From PNC22 sp035654175 (lineage in GTDB: Bacteria > Planctomycetota > Phycisphaerae > Phycisphaerales > UBA1924): a stretch of DNA of 14,393 bases. Shown in pieces: positions 1 through 6,451 of the stretch. The translations under genes were made by a program, and so were the position numbers. Location: positions 1-14,393 of the forward strand of contig DASRXL010000106.1 in the NCBI GenBank assembly GCA_035654175.1, read 5' to 3'. The notes under the pieces were generated by a model, which had not been told where the DNA came from, ran no database searches, and saw nothing but the letters and a program-made list of their open reading frames with translations. Every line of letters starts with the position of its first letter. Within the stretch, counting starts at the first letter, position 1.

Positions 1-160
1 TGAGCAGCTCGGCCCCGCGGGCGTACTGCTCGATCTGCTCCTCGAGGCCCATCTCGCCGGACTCGATGCGGTCGATGATCGCCTCGACCTCCGAGACGGC
101 CTCCTCGAAGGTTTTCCCGGGCTGCTTGCCTTTCTCCTGTCGGATGCTCACGGCCGACAC
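1..160 (-). CDS. xseB: Exodeoxyribonuclease VII small subunit, N-terminal part (cut by window edge)
   Basis: The visible 53 residues start SAVSIRQEKGKQPGKTFEEA after the initiator and run into a helix-forming stretch (AVSEVEAIIDRIESGEMGLE), the typical XseB pattern of 'FEEal..LE.iv..le.g...Le' followed by a QYARGAELL-type helix. XseB binds several-to-one along the long helices of XseA to form exonuclease VII, a cytoplasmic nuclease that degrades single-stranded DNA from both ends. The chosen start is GTG at 158-160. It lies one nucleotide after the xseA stop, with GGAG four nucleotides upstream, which suggests translational coupling. A second GTG at 149-151 is an alternative start. The gene continues beyond position 1, so its C-terminus is not visible. 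Identification is firm because of both sequence and linkage to xseA. Confidence 0.9.
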   Translation of the reverse strand, partial: MSAVSIRQEKGKQPGKTFEEAVSEVEAIIDRIESGEMGLEEQIEQYARGAELL

Positions 161-161
161 G

Positions 162-1670
162 TTACTCCGGTCGCGTGAAGAGGTCCAACTGGTCGCGGGG
201 CGGCGCCGGGCGCTTGGGGGGCCTGACGCGGGGGAGCGGCGCGGCCGGGAGGTTCGCCGAGCGGTCGGAGGTGCGCACGACGTCGGACTCGAACGAGCCC
301 GACGCGAGCTGGGTGGTGAGGCGCTCCCCGGGGACGAGCTCGCCGGCATCGCGGACGATGGAGCCGTCGGCGCGGCGCGTGCACGAGTAGCCGCGCCGCA
401 GCACCGACGCCGGGCTGACGCAGTCAAGCCGGGCGCTGAGGGCCGCGAGGCTGTCCGCGGCGGAGGCGCGCGAGCGGCCGAGGGCTCGCGCCAGCCGCCC
501 GGCATCGGCGTCGTGCGTCGCGCGGGCGCGGGCGAGGGAGGCGCCGGGGTGCCGGCGCTCGAGCGCAAGGGCCGCGCCTTCGAGGCGGCGGAGCGGGCGC
601 TGGATCGCGGCGGAGGCCGAGCTCCCGAGCTCGGCGCGGAGGTGCGCGAGGCGCCGTTCGGCGTGCCGAAGCGCGCCCGCGGGATCGGCGAGCACCGGGT
701 GGCGCGAGGCCGAGGCCAGCCACTGGCGCCGCGTGCGCAGGGCGTTGCCCGCGAGCATGGCCAGGCGCTTCCCGAGCGAGTCGAGCTGGCGGGCAAGCGC
801 CTCGCGGTCGGGCGTGAGGCGCATCGCGGCCTGCGTGGGCGTCGCGCAGCGCTCGTCGGCGACGAGCTCGGCGATGGTGGTGTCGGTCTCGTGACCGATC
901 GCGGCGACGACGGGGATCGCGCACTCGACGATAGCCCGGGCGATCTCGCGCTCGTTGAACACGGCGAGGTCTTCGGGCGACCCGCCCCCGCGGGTGACGA
1001 TCACGGCGTCGATGCCGAGACGGCGGTGCTCGCCGGAGACGAAGCGCAGGGCTCTGGCGACCTCCGCGGCCGCGCCGTCGCCCTGCACCCGGACCGGGAC
1101 GAGCGCGAGGCCGACGGCCGGGCAGCGGCGCTCCATGGTGACGCGCACGTCCTGCAGCGCGGCGCCGCTCGCACTGGTGACGACCGCGACGCGGCGCGGG
1201 AACGAGGGGAGTGGTCGCTTCCGCGCGGGATCGAACCAGCCGAGGGCGCGAAGTTCGTCGCAGAGCTGCCGGAAGCGGAGCTCGTGGGCCCCCTCGCCGA
1301 TCGGCTCGATCCGCTCGACGATCAGCGTCAGGCGGCCCTGCGGCTCGTAATACTCGACCCGACCGGTCGCGAGCACCTCCTGGCCATCGCGGGGCTCGAA
1401 GCCGGCCTTGCGGAGCGAGCTGGCGAAGATCACCGCGCCGATCACCGCTCCCGAATCCTTGAGCGAGAAATACAGGTGCGTGGTCCGCCGGGAGCCGCTG
1501 ACCTCCCCGACGACCCGGAGACGGGCCGGCAGGCGCTCCTCCACGGCGGCCCGGATCATCGCCGCGAGGCGCGAGACCGAGAGCGCCCCCTCGGGAGGCC
1601 CGGCCCGGGCCGGAGGCGGCGGCTCGGACGCGCCGCGCATCTTGTCGGGATCAAACGGCAATCGGCCCAT
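162..1670 (-). CDS. xseA: Exodeoxyribonuclease VII large subunit
   Basis: A 502-residue protein, close to the usual XseA length of 400-500. An N-terminal OB fold for single-stranded DNA binding spans about residues 30-125 (LSVSRLAAMI, then VGEVSG and HLYFSLKD). The catalytic domain follows at about 150-290, with RGGGSPEDL at 227-235 and IGHETDTT at 258-265. D174, R227, H260 and D263 line up with the four active-site residues described for the E. coli enzyme (D155, R205, H238, D241). A long helical region and the conserved tail around 'SVLRRGYS' complete the protein. It cuts single-stranded DNA from both ends into oligonucleotides, acting in mismatch repair and damage tolerance. The ATG at 1668-1670 is chosen as the first in-frame start after the upstream gene. 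It lacks a clear Shine-Dalgarno sequence and sits inside a hairpin. ATG at 1638-1640 is an alternative. Stop is TAA, one base before xseB. Confidence 0.96.
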   Translation of the reverse strand: MGRLPFDPDKMRGASEPPPPARAGPPEGALSVSRLAAMIRAAVEERLPARLRVVGEVSGSRRTTHLYFSLKDSGAVIGAVIFASSLRKAGFEPRDGQEVLATGRVEYYEPQGRLTLIVERIEPIGEGAHELRFRQLCDELRALGWFDPARKRPLPSFPRRVAVVTSASGAALQDVRVTMERRCPAVGLALVPVRVQGDGAAAEVARALRFVSGEHRRLGIDAVIVTRGGGSPEDLAVFNEREIARAIVECAIPVVAAIGHETDTTIAELVADERCATPTQAAMRLTPDREALARQLDSLGKRLAMLAGNALRTRRQWLASASRHPVLADPAGALRHAERRLAHLRAELGSSASAAIQRPLRRLEGAALALERRHPGASLARARATHDADAGRLARALGRSRASAADSLAALSARLDCVSPASVLRRGYSCTRRADGSIVRDAGELVPGERLTTQLASGSFESDVVRTSDRSANLPAAPLPRVRPPKRPAPPRDQLDLFTRPE

Positions 1671-1688
1671 GACGGGCCGATTATTGCC
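1657..1688 (-). promoter_or_regulatory. Stem-loop over the xseA start codon
   Basis: ATCGGCCC (1661-1668) and GGGCCGAT (1674-1681) form a perfect 8-bp inverted repeat with a 5-nt loop. GGCA (1657-1660) and TGCC (1685-1688) add four pairs across a 3-nt bulge. In the mRNA the xseA AUG lies at the loop/stem junction, so the initiation region would be paired. It could limit xseA translation unless ribosomes arrive from the gene upstream, or it could act as a terminator of that gene. There is no T-run after it, so the second option is weaker. The structure is visible directly; its role is inferred. Confidence 0.5.
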
Positions 1689-1714
1689 GATTCCGGGATG
1701 TCGTGCGCCCCCGC

Positions 1715-2455
1715 TCAGCGGGAGTCGGCAACCCGGGCCTCTCCCTCCTCCGACTCCGTCCATCCACGGGCGATCGAGCGCTCGACCGCGTCTGCGCTGG
1801 CGCCCATCGGCCACGAGATCCGCAGGGGCTCCTCGCTCCCCACGACCTGCATTCCCCCCGCCACGCCCGCATCCACGCGCCGATGGATGCCGCTCTTCTG
1901 ATCCGGGTTGCGCAGACGGATGGTGGCGCTCGGCTGGGGCAGCCCATCGGCGCCGTCGGCCGGGGCGCACGCGGCGGCATCGGCCTGGTCGTGCTGCCGG
2001 AGGATGGCGCGGGCACGCGCGGGGCTCACGAACGTGCGCACCCCGCCGGTGTACCCGCGCTCGGCGAGCCACTGCTGGCGCCCGCGCTCCAGATTCTCCA
2101 GGCCCTCCTCCTCGATCCGTTCCCACGGGCTCACCGAGACGACGAGCTGGCCGACGCGCACCCTCACCCGCTCGCACTCCGGACCGGCGGCGCCGAACGC
2201 CGTCTTGCCGGGGTTGTGACGCCACGCGCGGCGGGCGCGGAGATCCTTCGCGTCGCTCCCGAACCAGAGGCGGCCGCTGTTCTCCGACACGCCCGGCGTG
2301 TAGACGCGGGTGATGTCCTCGGGGGGAGGCGTCACGAGCGCGCCGTTCTCGATGGCGGAGGCGAAGCCCGGGAAGCAGCGGTGCTGATGCGCGCAATCCT
2401 GCCCTGGGCCGCCCATGCAGGCCGCGAGCGCAGCGGCAGCGAGGAGCGTGTACAT
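1715..2455 (-). CDS. Hypothetical protein, possible lipoprotein
   Basis: A 246-residue protein not matched to any known family. It begins MYTLLAAAALAAC, with a LAAC-type lipobox ending at C13, which suggests export and lipid anchoring. The signal segment is short and has no Lys/Arg before the hydrophobic core, so this is tentative. Additional cysteines at about 21 and 27 could be structural. The middle contains a Trp- and charge-rich region (SPWERIEEEGLENLERGRQQ at about 109-128), and the C-terminus is polar. The start is well supported: ATG at 2453-2455 has AGGAG seven nucleotides upstream, and an in-frame TAG lies just before that site. The gene ends 44 nt before xseA on the same strand, so it may share a transcript with xseAB. 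No functional link is evident. Reality as a gene is likely because of the good ribosome binding site and length. Confidence 0.65.
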   Translation of the reverse strand: MYTLLAAAALAACMGGPGQDCAHQHRCFPGFASAIENGALVTPPPEDITRVYTPGVSENSGRLWFGSDAKDLRARRAWRHNPGKTAFGAAGPECERVRVRVGQLVVSVSPWERIEEEGLENLERGRQQWLAERGYTGGVRTFVSPARARAILRQHDQADAAACAPADGADGLPQPSATIRLRNPDQKSGIHRRVDAGVAGGMQVVGSEEPLRISWPMGASADAVERSIARGWTESEEGEARVADSR

Positions 2456-2688
2456 GCTCGAACTCCTGATCTAAAGGGCGCGGAACTCCCGCGTCCGAAC
2501 CGTGGCCCCCGCCCCGACACCACCAGCATGCACCGAAACCCGTGGGATTCAAGCAGAAACGCTGGGACGGGCGCCGCACAGTCAAAAACCACGATCCCGA
2601 CCGGCACGCCCCGAGCCTATCGGACGGGGCGCCCGCTCCGGGTGCTCGCTCGGTCGGCCCGCATGAAGCTCACGACGGCGGCCCGCGC
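2456..2688 (-). other. Intergenic stretch with a weak terminator-like hairpin
   Basis: This 233-nt gap separates the glycosyltransferase end from the putative lipoprotein start. No convincing gene is seen. CGCCCC (2607-2612) and GGGGCG (2626-2631) can pair with a 13-nt loop. On the minus strand a run of five T (2588 to 2584) follows, but about 19 nt below the stem, so it is not a classical intrinsic terminator. Minus-strand hexamers resembling TTGACT and TTGAAT occur near 2580 and 2550, without a good -10 partner. A promoter for the downstream genes probably lies here, but I cannot place it. Confidence 0.3.
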
Positions 2689-3780
2689 TCACGAGGGGAA
2701 GGGGATGGGCGAGCGCCCCACGGCGGCCTCGTACGCCTGGAGCACGCCGCGCACCTGCACGGACGGGCGGTGCTCGTCGCGGACATAGGCGTGGGCGGAC
2801 GCGACCATGGCCCCGACGGCGGCGGCGTCGTCGAGGACGCGGGCGAGCGCCGACGTCCATGCCGAGCGGTCGCCGGCGGGGACGAGCAGGGCGGACCTGC
2901 GGTCTATGAGCGTCCCGTTCAGCGGATCGGCGGCGGCGACCACGGGCATGCCTCCACCCATCGCCTCCAGGACAAGCGTTCGCTGCTCGCCACGGGCCTC
3001 CGGCAGGATGAGCACATCGCCGCGCAGGACGAGCTCCCGGTTGGCGTCCATCTCATCCACGAGGGACAGGCGCTCGCGGATGCCGAGCTTGGCGGCGAGC
3101 AGCCAGAGCTCAGCGCGCCGCGCGGCGACGGCGTCGGCGAACACGAGGACGTCCGGCCGGCCGCGGACGATGTCGGCGATGGCCTCGAAGGCCGCCACGT
3201 AGGCGCGCCGGTCGAGACCGGCGCCGGCGACCATGAGCGACCAGGCGGCGCCGGGCTCCAGGACGCGTCGCGGCTCGGGCGGGGCGTGCACTCCCCAGCG
3301 CGCCTCGCGTATCACGGCGGAAGGCGCCTCGCGCCGCAGGTACTCGGCCAGGCGCGCGTCCGGAGCGACGACGAAGGTCGGCACCGCGGCGTCGGAGCCT
3401 TCGCGGACGTGCTGGACCTGCGGCAGGAGCCTGGCGCGCCAGGCCTCGAGAACCAGCGCCGCGCCGAGCTCCCTGGCGAGGGCGGCGCCGAACGGCCAGA
3501 TGGAGCCGCCGAAGACGTGCACGATCTCCGGCGGCGCGACGGGATCGACAGCGGTGATCACCCTGGCCGCCCGGGTCGCGCGCCAACGGCGCGAGAGCGG
3601 GAGGCCCACCTGCTCGTAATGCACGCTGTCGAGCAGCACGCTGCTTTGCTCGATCTCGACGCCCTGGGGCAGCGCCTGGACGACCCGGACGCCCTCGTCG
3701 GCAAGCCCGACCTGGAGGCGCGAGAGCATGGACCGCTCGCGCGAGGCGAACGTGCGGTCTGCGGCGATGACGACTCGCAT
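2689..3780 (-). CDS. GT-B fold glycosyltransferase (family 4-like)
   Basis: A 363-residue protein, normal for group 1 glycosyltransferases. The N-terminal Rossmann half begins MRVVIAADRTFASRERSML; residues about 85-92 (EIVHVFGG) give the acceptor-domain pattern. The C-terminal nucleotide-sugar half has DVLILPEARGEQ at 255-266, then LVLEAMGGGMPVVAA at 269-283 and SALLVPAGD at 296-304, the typical donor-binding region. It would transfer a sugar from an activated donor to an unknown acceptor at the cytoplasmic membrane face. The retaining-enzyme E-x7-E motif is altered: G264 sits where the first Glu is expected, with E265 next to it, while E272 is kept. The start ATG has AGGAGG upstream (complement at 3788-3793). 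It begins 24 nt after the ABC ATPase stop, so it probably belongs to the transporter operon. Substrate is unknown. Confidence 0.8.
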   Translation of the reverse strand: MRVVIAADRTFASRERSMLSRLQVGLADEGVRVVQALPQGVEIEQSSVLLDSVHYEQVGLPLSRRWRATRAARVITAVDPVAPPEIVHVFGGSIWPFGAALARELGAALVLEAWRARLLPQVQHVREGSDAAVPTFVVAPDARLAEYLRREAPSAVIREARWGVHAPPEPRRVLEPGAAWSLMVAGAGLDRRAYVAAFEAIADIVRGRPDVLVFADAVAARRAELWLLAAKLGIRERLSLVDEMDANRELVLRGDVLILPEARGEQRTLVLEAMGGGMPVVAAADPLNGTLIDRRSALLVPAGDRSAWTSALARVLDDAAAVGAMVASAHAYVRDEHRPSVQVRGVLQAYEAAVGRSPIPFPS

Positions 3781-3804
3781 CGGCGGCCCTCCTCGCCTGC
3801 CAGC

Positions 3805-4932
3805 TTACCCCTTCGGGGGCACCCGGTAGTTGATGTCCGGAGCGCGGCTAGCCTGGCCTCGCACGGCCTCCGTGCGCCACACGCCGACCCAGTGGTCCGG
3901 CGCGACCTCCTGGAGGTAGTAGTCGCCGGCGGGCTCGCTGGTGGCCGCGAGGTCCGCCGGCGGATGGTGCCAGGGCCACCAGGGGCGGACGCCCTCCGCG
4001 GCGCCCGGCAGCTTCTTGAACTGGCTCTCGTCCTCGACGATCTCGCGGATGGTGACGAGGCGGTCGTGGCGCTCGTGCATCTTGGGGATGCTGGCGAGCA
4101 GGCCGCGTGTGTAAGGGTGCATGGGGTTGTCGTACAGATCGAAGACCTTCGCGTACTCGACGACTCGACCGGCGTACATCACGCAGACGACGTCGGAGTT
4201 CTCGGCGACGACGCCGAGGTCGTGGGTGATGAGCATGACGGCCATGTCGCGGGTGTTCTTGAGGTCGGTGATGAGCTCCAGGATCTGGGCCTGGATGGTG
4301 ACGTCGAGGGCGGTGGTCGGCTCGTCGGCCAGGAGGAGCTTGGGCTGGCATGCGAGGGCCATGGCGATCATGACGCGCTGGCGCATCCCGCCGGAGAACT
4401 GGTGGGGGTAGGCCTTGATGCGTGCCTCGGGGTCGGGGATGCCGACGTCGCGCATGGCCTTGAGGGCGATATCCCGGGCCTGGGCGTGCGTGACCTTCTG
4501 GTGGAGCAGGATGGCTTCCAGGATCTGGTCGCCCACGGTGTACACGGGGTTGAGGCTGGTCATCGGCTCCTGGAAGATCATGGCGATCTCGTTGCCGCGG
4601 ACCTCGCGGATCTGGCGGGGGCCGAGGGTCAGGAGGTCCGCGGGGCCGCGCTCGCTCTGGAAGATGATCTCGCCCCGGTCGAAGCGGCCGGGCGGCCGGG
4701 GGATGAGCTGGAGCATGCTCATCGCCGTGACGCTCTTGCCGCACCCGGACTCCCCCACCACGGCGAGCGTCTGGCGGGGGTAGATGGTCATGCGGACGCC
4801 GTCCACGGCTTGGACGCGCGGGCCCCGCCCGTTGTCGAAGGAGACGGCGAGATCGTTGACGCGAACGATCGGTTTGGCTTCGGGCGGGGGCGGCGCGGCG
4901 GCCGGTTTCTGCGATGTCGCGGCTGTGGTCAT
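3805..4932 (-). CDS. Peptide-type ABC transporter ATP-binding protein (OppD/DppD class)
   Basis: A 375-residue cytoplasmic ATPase. Walker A is GESGCGKS at 60-67, the Q-loop glutamine is Q121 in MIFQEPMTSLNP, the signature is FSGGMRQRV at 179-187, Walker B is LLLADEP at 199-205 and the H-loop is H237. The MTSLNP, HQFSGGMRQR and HPYTRGLL strings are diagnostic of the Opp/Dpp class. It would hydrolyse ATP to drive the permeases encoded just upstream. The C-terminal part after about residue 285 is odd: the usual cysteine-containing GCPFHPRCP-type tail is missing and is replaced by a Trp/His/Pro-rich stretch (PWWPWHHPPADL at 317-328). The start is ATG at 4930-4932, with GGAG eight nucleotides upstream and 16 nt after the preceding stop. 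An upstream in-frame start near 5001 would overlap the permease and is not used. Residues 1-19 are a flexible Ala/Pro-rich leader. Confidence 0.93.
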   Translation of the reverse strand: MTTAATSQKPAAAPPPPEAKPIVRVNDLAVSFDNGRGPRVQAVDGVRMTIYPRQTLAVVGESGCGKSVTAMSMLQLIPRPPGRFDRGEIIFQSERGPADLLTLGPRQIREVRGNEIAMIFQEPMTSLNPVYTVGDQILEAILLHQKVTHAQARDIALKAMRDVGIPDPEARIKAYPHQFSGGMRQRVMIAMALACQPKLLLADEPTTALDVTIQAQILELITDLKNTRDMAVMLITHDLGVVAENSDVVCVMYAGRVVEYAKVFDLYDNPMHPYTRGLLASIPKMHERHDRLVTIREIVEDESQFKKLPGAAEGVRPWWPWHHPPADLAATSEPAGDYYLQEVAPDHWVGVWRTEAVRGQASRAPDINYRVPPKG

Positions 4933-4948
4933 GGTCGATTCTCCGGCG

Positions 4949-6451
4949 CTAGACGCGGGCCTTTTTGAGCTTGGGGTCGATGGCGTCCCGGAGGGCCTCA
5001 CCGATGAGGTTGTAGCTGAGAACGGTCAGGAAGATGGCGGCGCCGGGGAAGACGGCGAGCCACCAGAGGAAGGTGCCGGCCTCGCCGGTTGCGGAGGTGA
5101 GGAGCTTGCCCCAGCTCGCCTGGCCGGCGGGGCCGAGCCCGAGAAAGCTGAGGTTGGCCTCGATGAGGATGGCGACGGCGATCGCGAACGACGCGTCCAC
5201 GAGGACGGGCGTCACGCCGTTGGGGAGCATGTGCTTGTAGAGAACCGAGCGGAGCGGGAGCCCGACGGCGCGGGCGCTCTGCACGAAGTCCTGGTTGCGG
5301 AGCTTCATGAACTCGGCGCGCGTGAACCGCGCCGCGTTGGTCCACGTGAAGCACCCGATGATCGCCATCATCACGTACGTGTTTCGCGGGAGCACCGCCG
5401 CGGCGACGATGAGGAGGAACAGCAGCGGCACGGCCATGACGATCTCGACGACGCGGTAGAGCAGGAGGTCCACCCAGCCGCCGAAGTAGCCCATCACGGC
5501 GCCCATGGTGATGCCGATCAGCATGGCGATCGTGGTGGAGACGAGGCCGATCGAGATCGAGAGCCGGCAGGCGTGCATGACCTGGCTGAGCACGTCCTGG
5601 CCGAAGGCGTCGGTGCCGAGGATGTATCTCTTGGCGGCGTCGGACCCGATGACCGTGTCGGCGGAGAGGCCGTCGCCGACGCGCGTGCCCGGCGGCCTCG
5701 TGAAGAGAAGCGTCTCCCCCTGGTTGGGGCTGAAGGGGATCAGCGTGTAGACCGCGCGGATCTCCCCCGCGGCGGCGCGCGGCCAGTAGTTGAACCGCTC
5801 GAGAGGGTCCTGCCACCTGGCGGTCACAGCCGCGCCCGCAACGATGCCGACCGCGAGTGCGAGGACGACATTGCCCCGCCAGCGATGGAGCGGGCCGAGG
5901 AGCATGGTCGGGATCGCGCACAGGGCTGCGACGGCGGCGGAGAGCGCGGGCGCGAAGGCGCCCGACTGCTCGAGGTCGCGCATCCACGGCGCAGCGTCCT
6001 GCGCGCCGAAGAGCGCGGCGATGGCCTTGGTGAGGACGACGGTGGCGCCGGTCTGCACCGCTGCGACGACGAGGGCCCACGCCCGGGTCGATTTGCGCGG
6101 GGTCCAGGGGATCAGGATCCACGGGAGAGCAGCCAGGCCGCCGAGGAGCAGGAGGATGTCGGCCGCGCCGAGGTATCGGAGCAGGGGCGAGGACGGCTCG
6201 CCCCAGGAGCCGTCCGGCATGCGCTCCGACATCAGGACCGGGTGGCCGCTCGCGAGGACGGGGGCGAATACAGCGAAAAATGCGACGATCGCGATCCAGG
6301 AGAGACCGAAGATCGCGCCCGGGCGGCGGACGACCCGCGACCACGCGTCGGCCCAGAAGCCCCTGGCCTCCTGATGACCGAGGCCCATCATCAGCTGGAC
6401 GCCGGAGACGGCGTGCGGCGTATCCGCGGACTGGATGGAAGCGCGGGTCAT
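4949..6451 (-). CDS. ABC transporter permease, OppC/DppC (YejE-like) class, enlarged
   Basis: A 500-residue membrane protein, against about 300 for typical DppC. One membrane segment at about 48-68 follows a cytoplasmic N-terminus. Then comes a section not found in ordinary family members, with about four further hydrophobic segments (about 97-117, 125-148, 165-187, 193-212). The canonical core starts at YILGTDAFGQDVLSQ (276-290) and contains MGYFGGWVDLLLYRVVEIV (320-338), the EAA coupling loop around RAEFMKLRNQDFVQSARAVG (378-397) and LSFLGLGP (434-441). It forms half of the transmembrane channel, with the EAA loop contacting the ATPase. The ATG at 6449-6451 overlaps the upstream permease stop as ATGA, indicating translational coupling. 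The EIVMAVPLLFLLI and RAEF strings recall YejE, but class membership beyond OppC/DppC is uncertain, as is the transported substrate. Confidence 0.93.
   Translation of the reverse strand: MTRASIQSADTPHAVSGVQLMMGLGHQEARGFWADAWSRVVRRPGAIFGLSWIAIVAFFAVFAPVLASGHPVLMSERMPDGSWGEPSSPLLRYLGAADILLLLGGLAALPWILIPWTPRKSTRAWALVVAAVQTGATVVLTKAIAALFGAQDAAPWMRDLEQSGAFAPALSAAVAALCAIPTMLLGPLHRWRGNVVLALAVGIVAGAAVTARWQDPLERFNYWPRAAAGEIRAVYTLIPFSPNQGETLLFTRPPGTRVGDGLSADTVIGSDAAKRYILGTDAFGQDVLSQVMHACRLSISIGLVSTTIAMLIGITMGAVMGYFGGWVDLLLYRVVEIVMAVPLLFLLIVAAAVLPRNTYVMMAIIGCFTWTNAARFTRAEFMKLRNQDFVQSARAVGLPLRSVLYKHMLPNGVTPVLVDASFAIAVAILIEANLSFLGLGPAGQASWGKLLTSATGEAGTFLWWLAVFPGAAIFLTVLSYNLIGEALRDAIDPKLKKARV

Noticed and set aside
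66..1901. 611-codon open frame on the plus strand
   Set aside because: It is antisense to xseA and the putative lipoprotein gene. The sequence is rich in Arg, Gly, Ala and Glu with no motifs, as expected when GC-rich codons are read on the opposite strand. XseA active-site motifs prove the minus strand is coding.
1671..2585. Extension of XseA to an 807-residue fusion protein
   Set aside because: The extra 300 residues are a shadow of the putative lipoprotein frame, Arg/Pro/Gly-rich and without a domain. XseA is full length from 1670.
2542..4968. 808-codon open frame on the plus strand
   Set aside because: Antisense to the glycosyltransferase and ABC ATPase genes, both of which show clear motifs on the minus strand. 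The translated plus product is low-complexity Asp/Gly/His/Val-rich.
4933..5001. Earlier start of the ABC ATPase at 5001
   Set aside because: It would overlap the permease end by about 50 nt and adds a Ser/Pro-rich stretch. ATG at 4932 has a suitably spaced GGAG.
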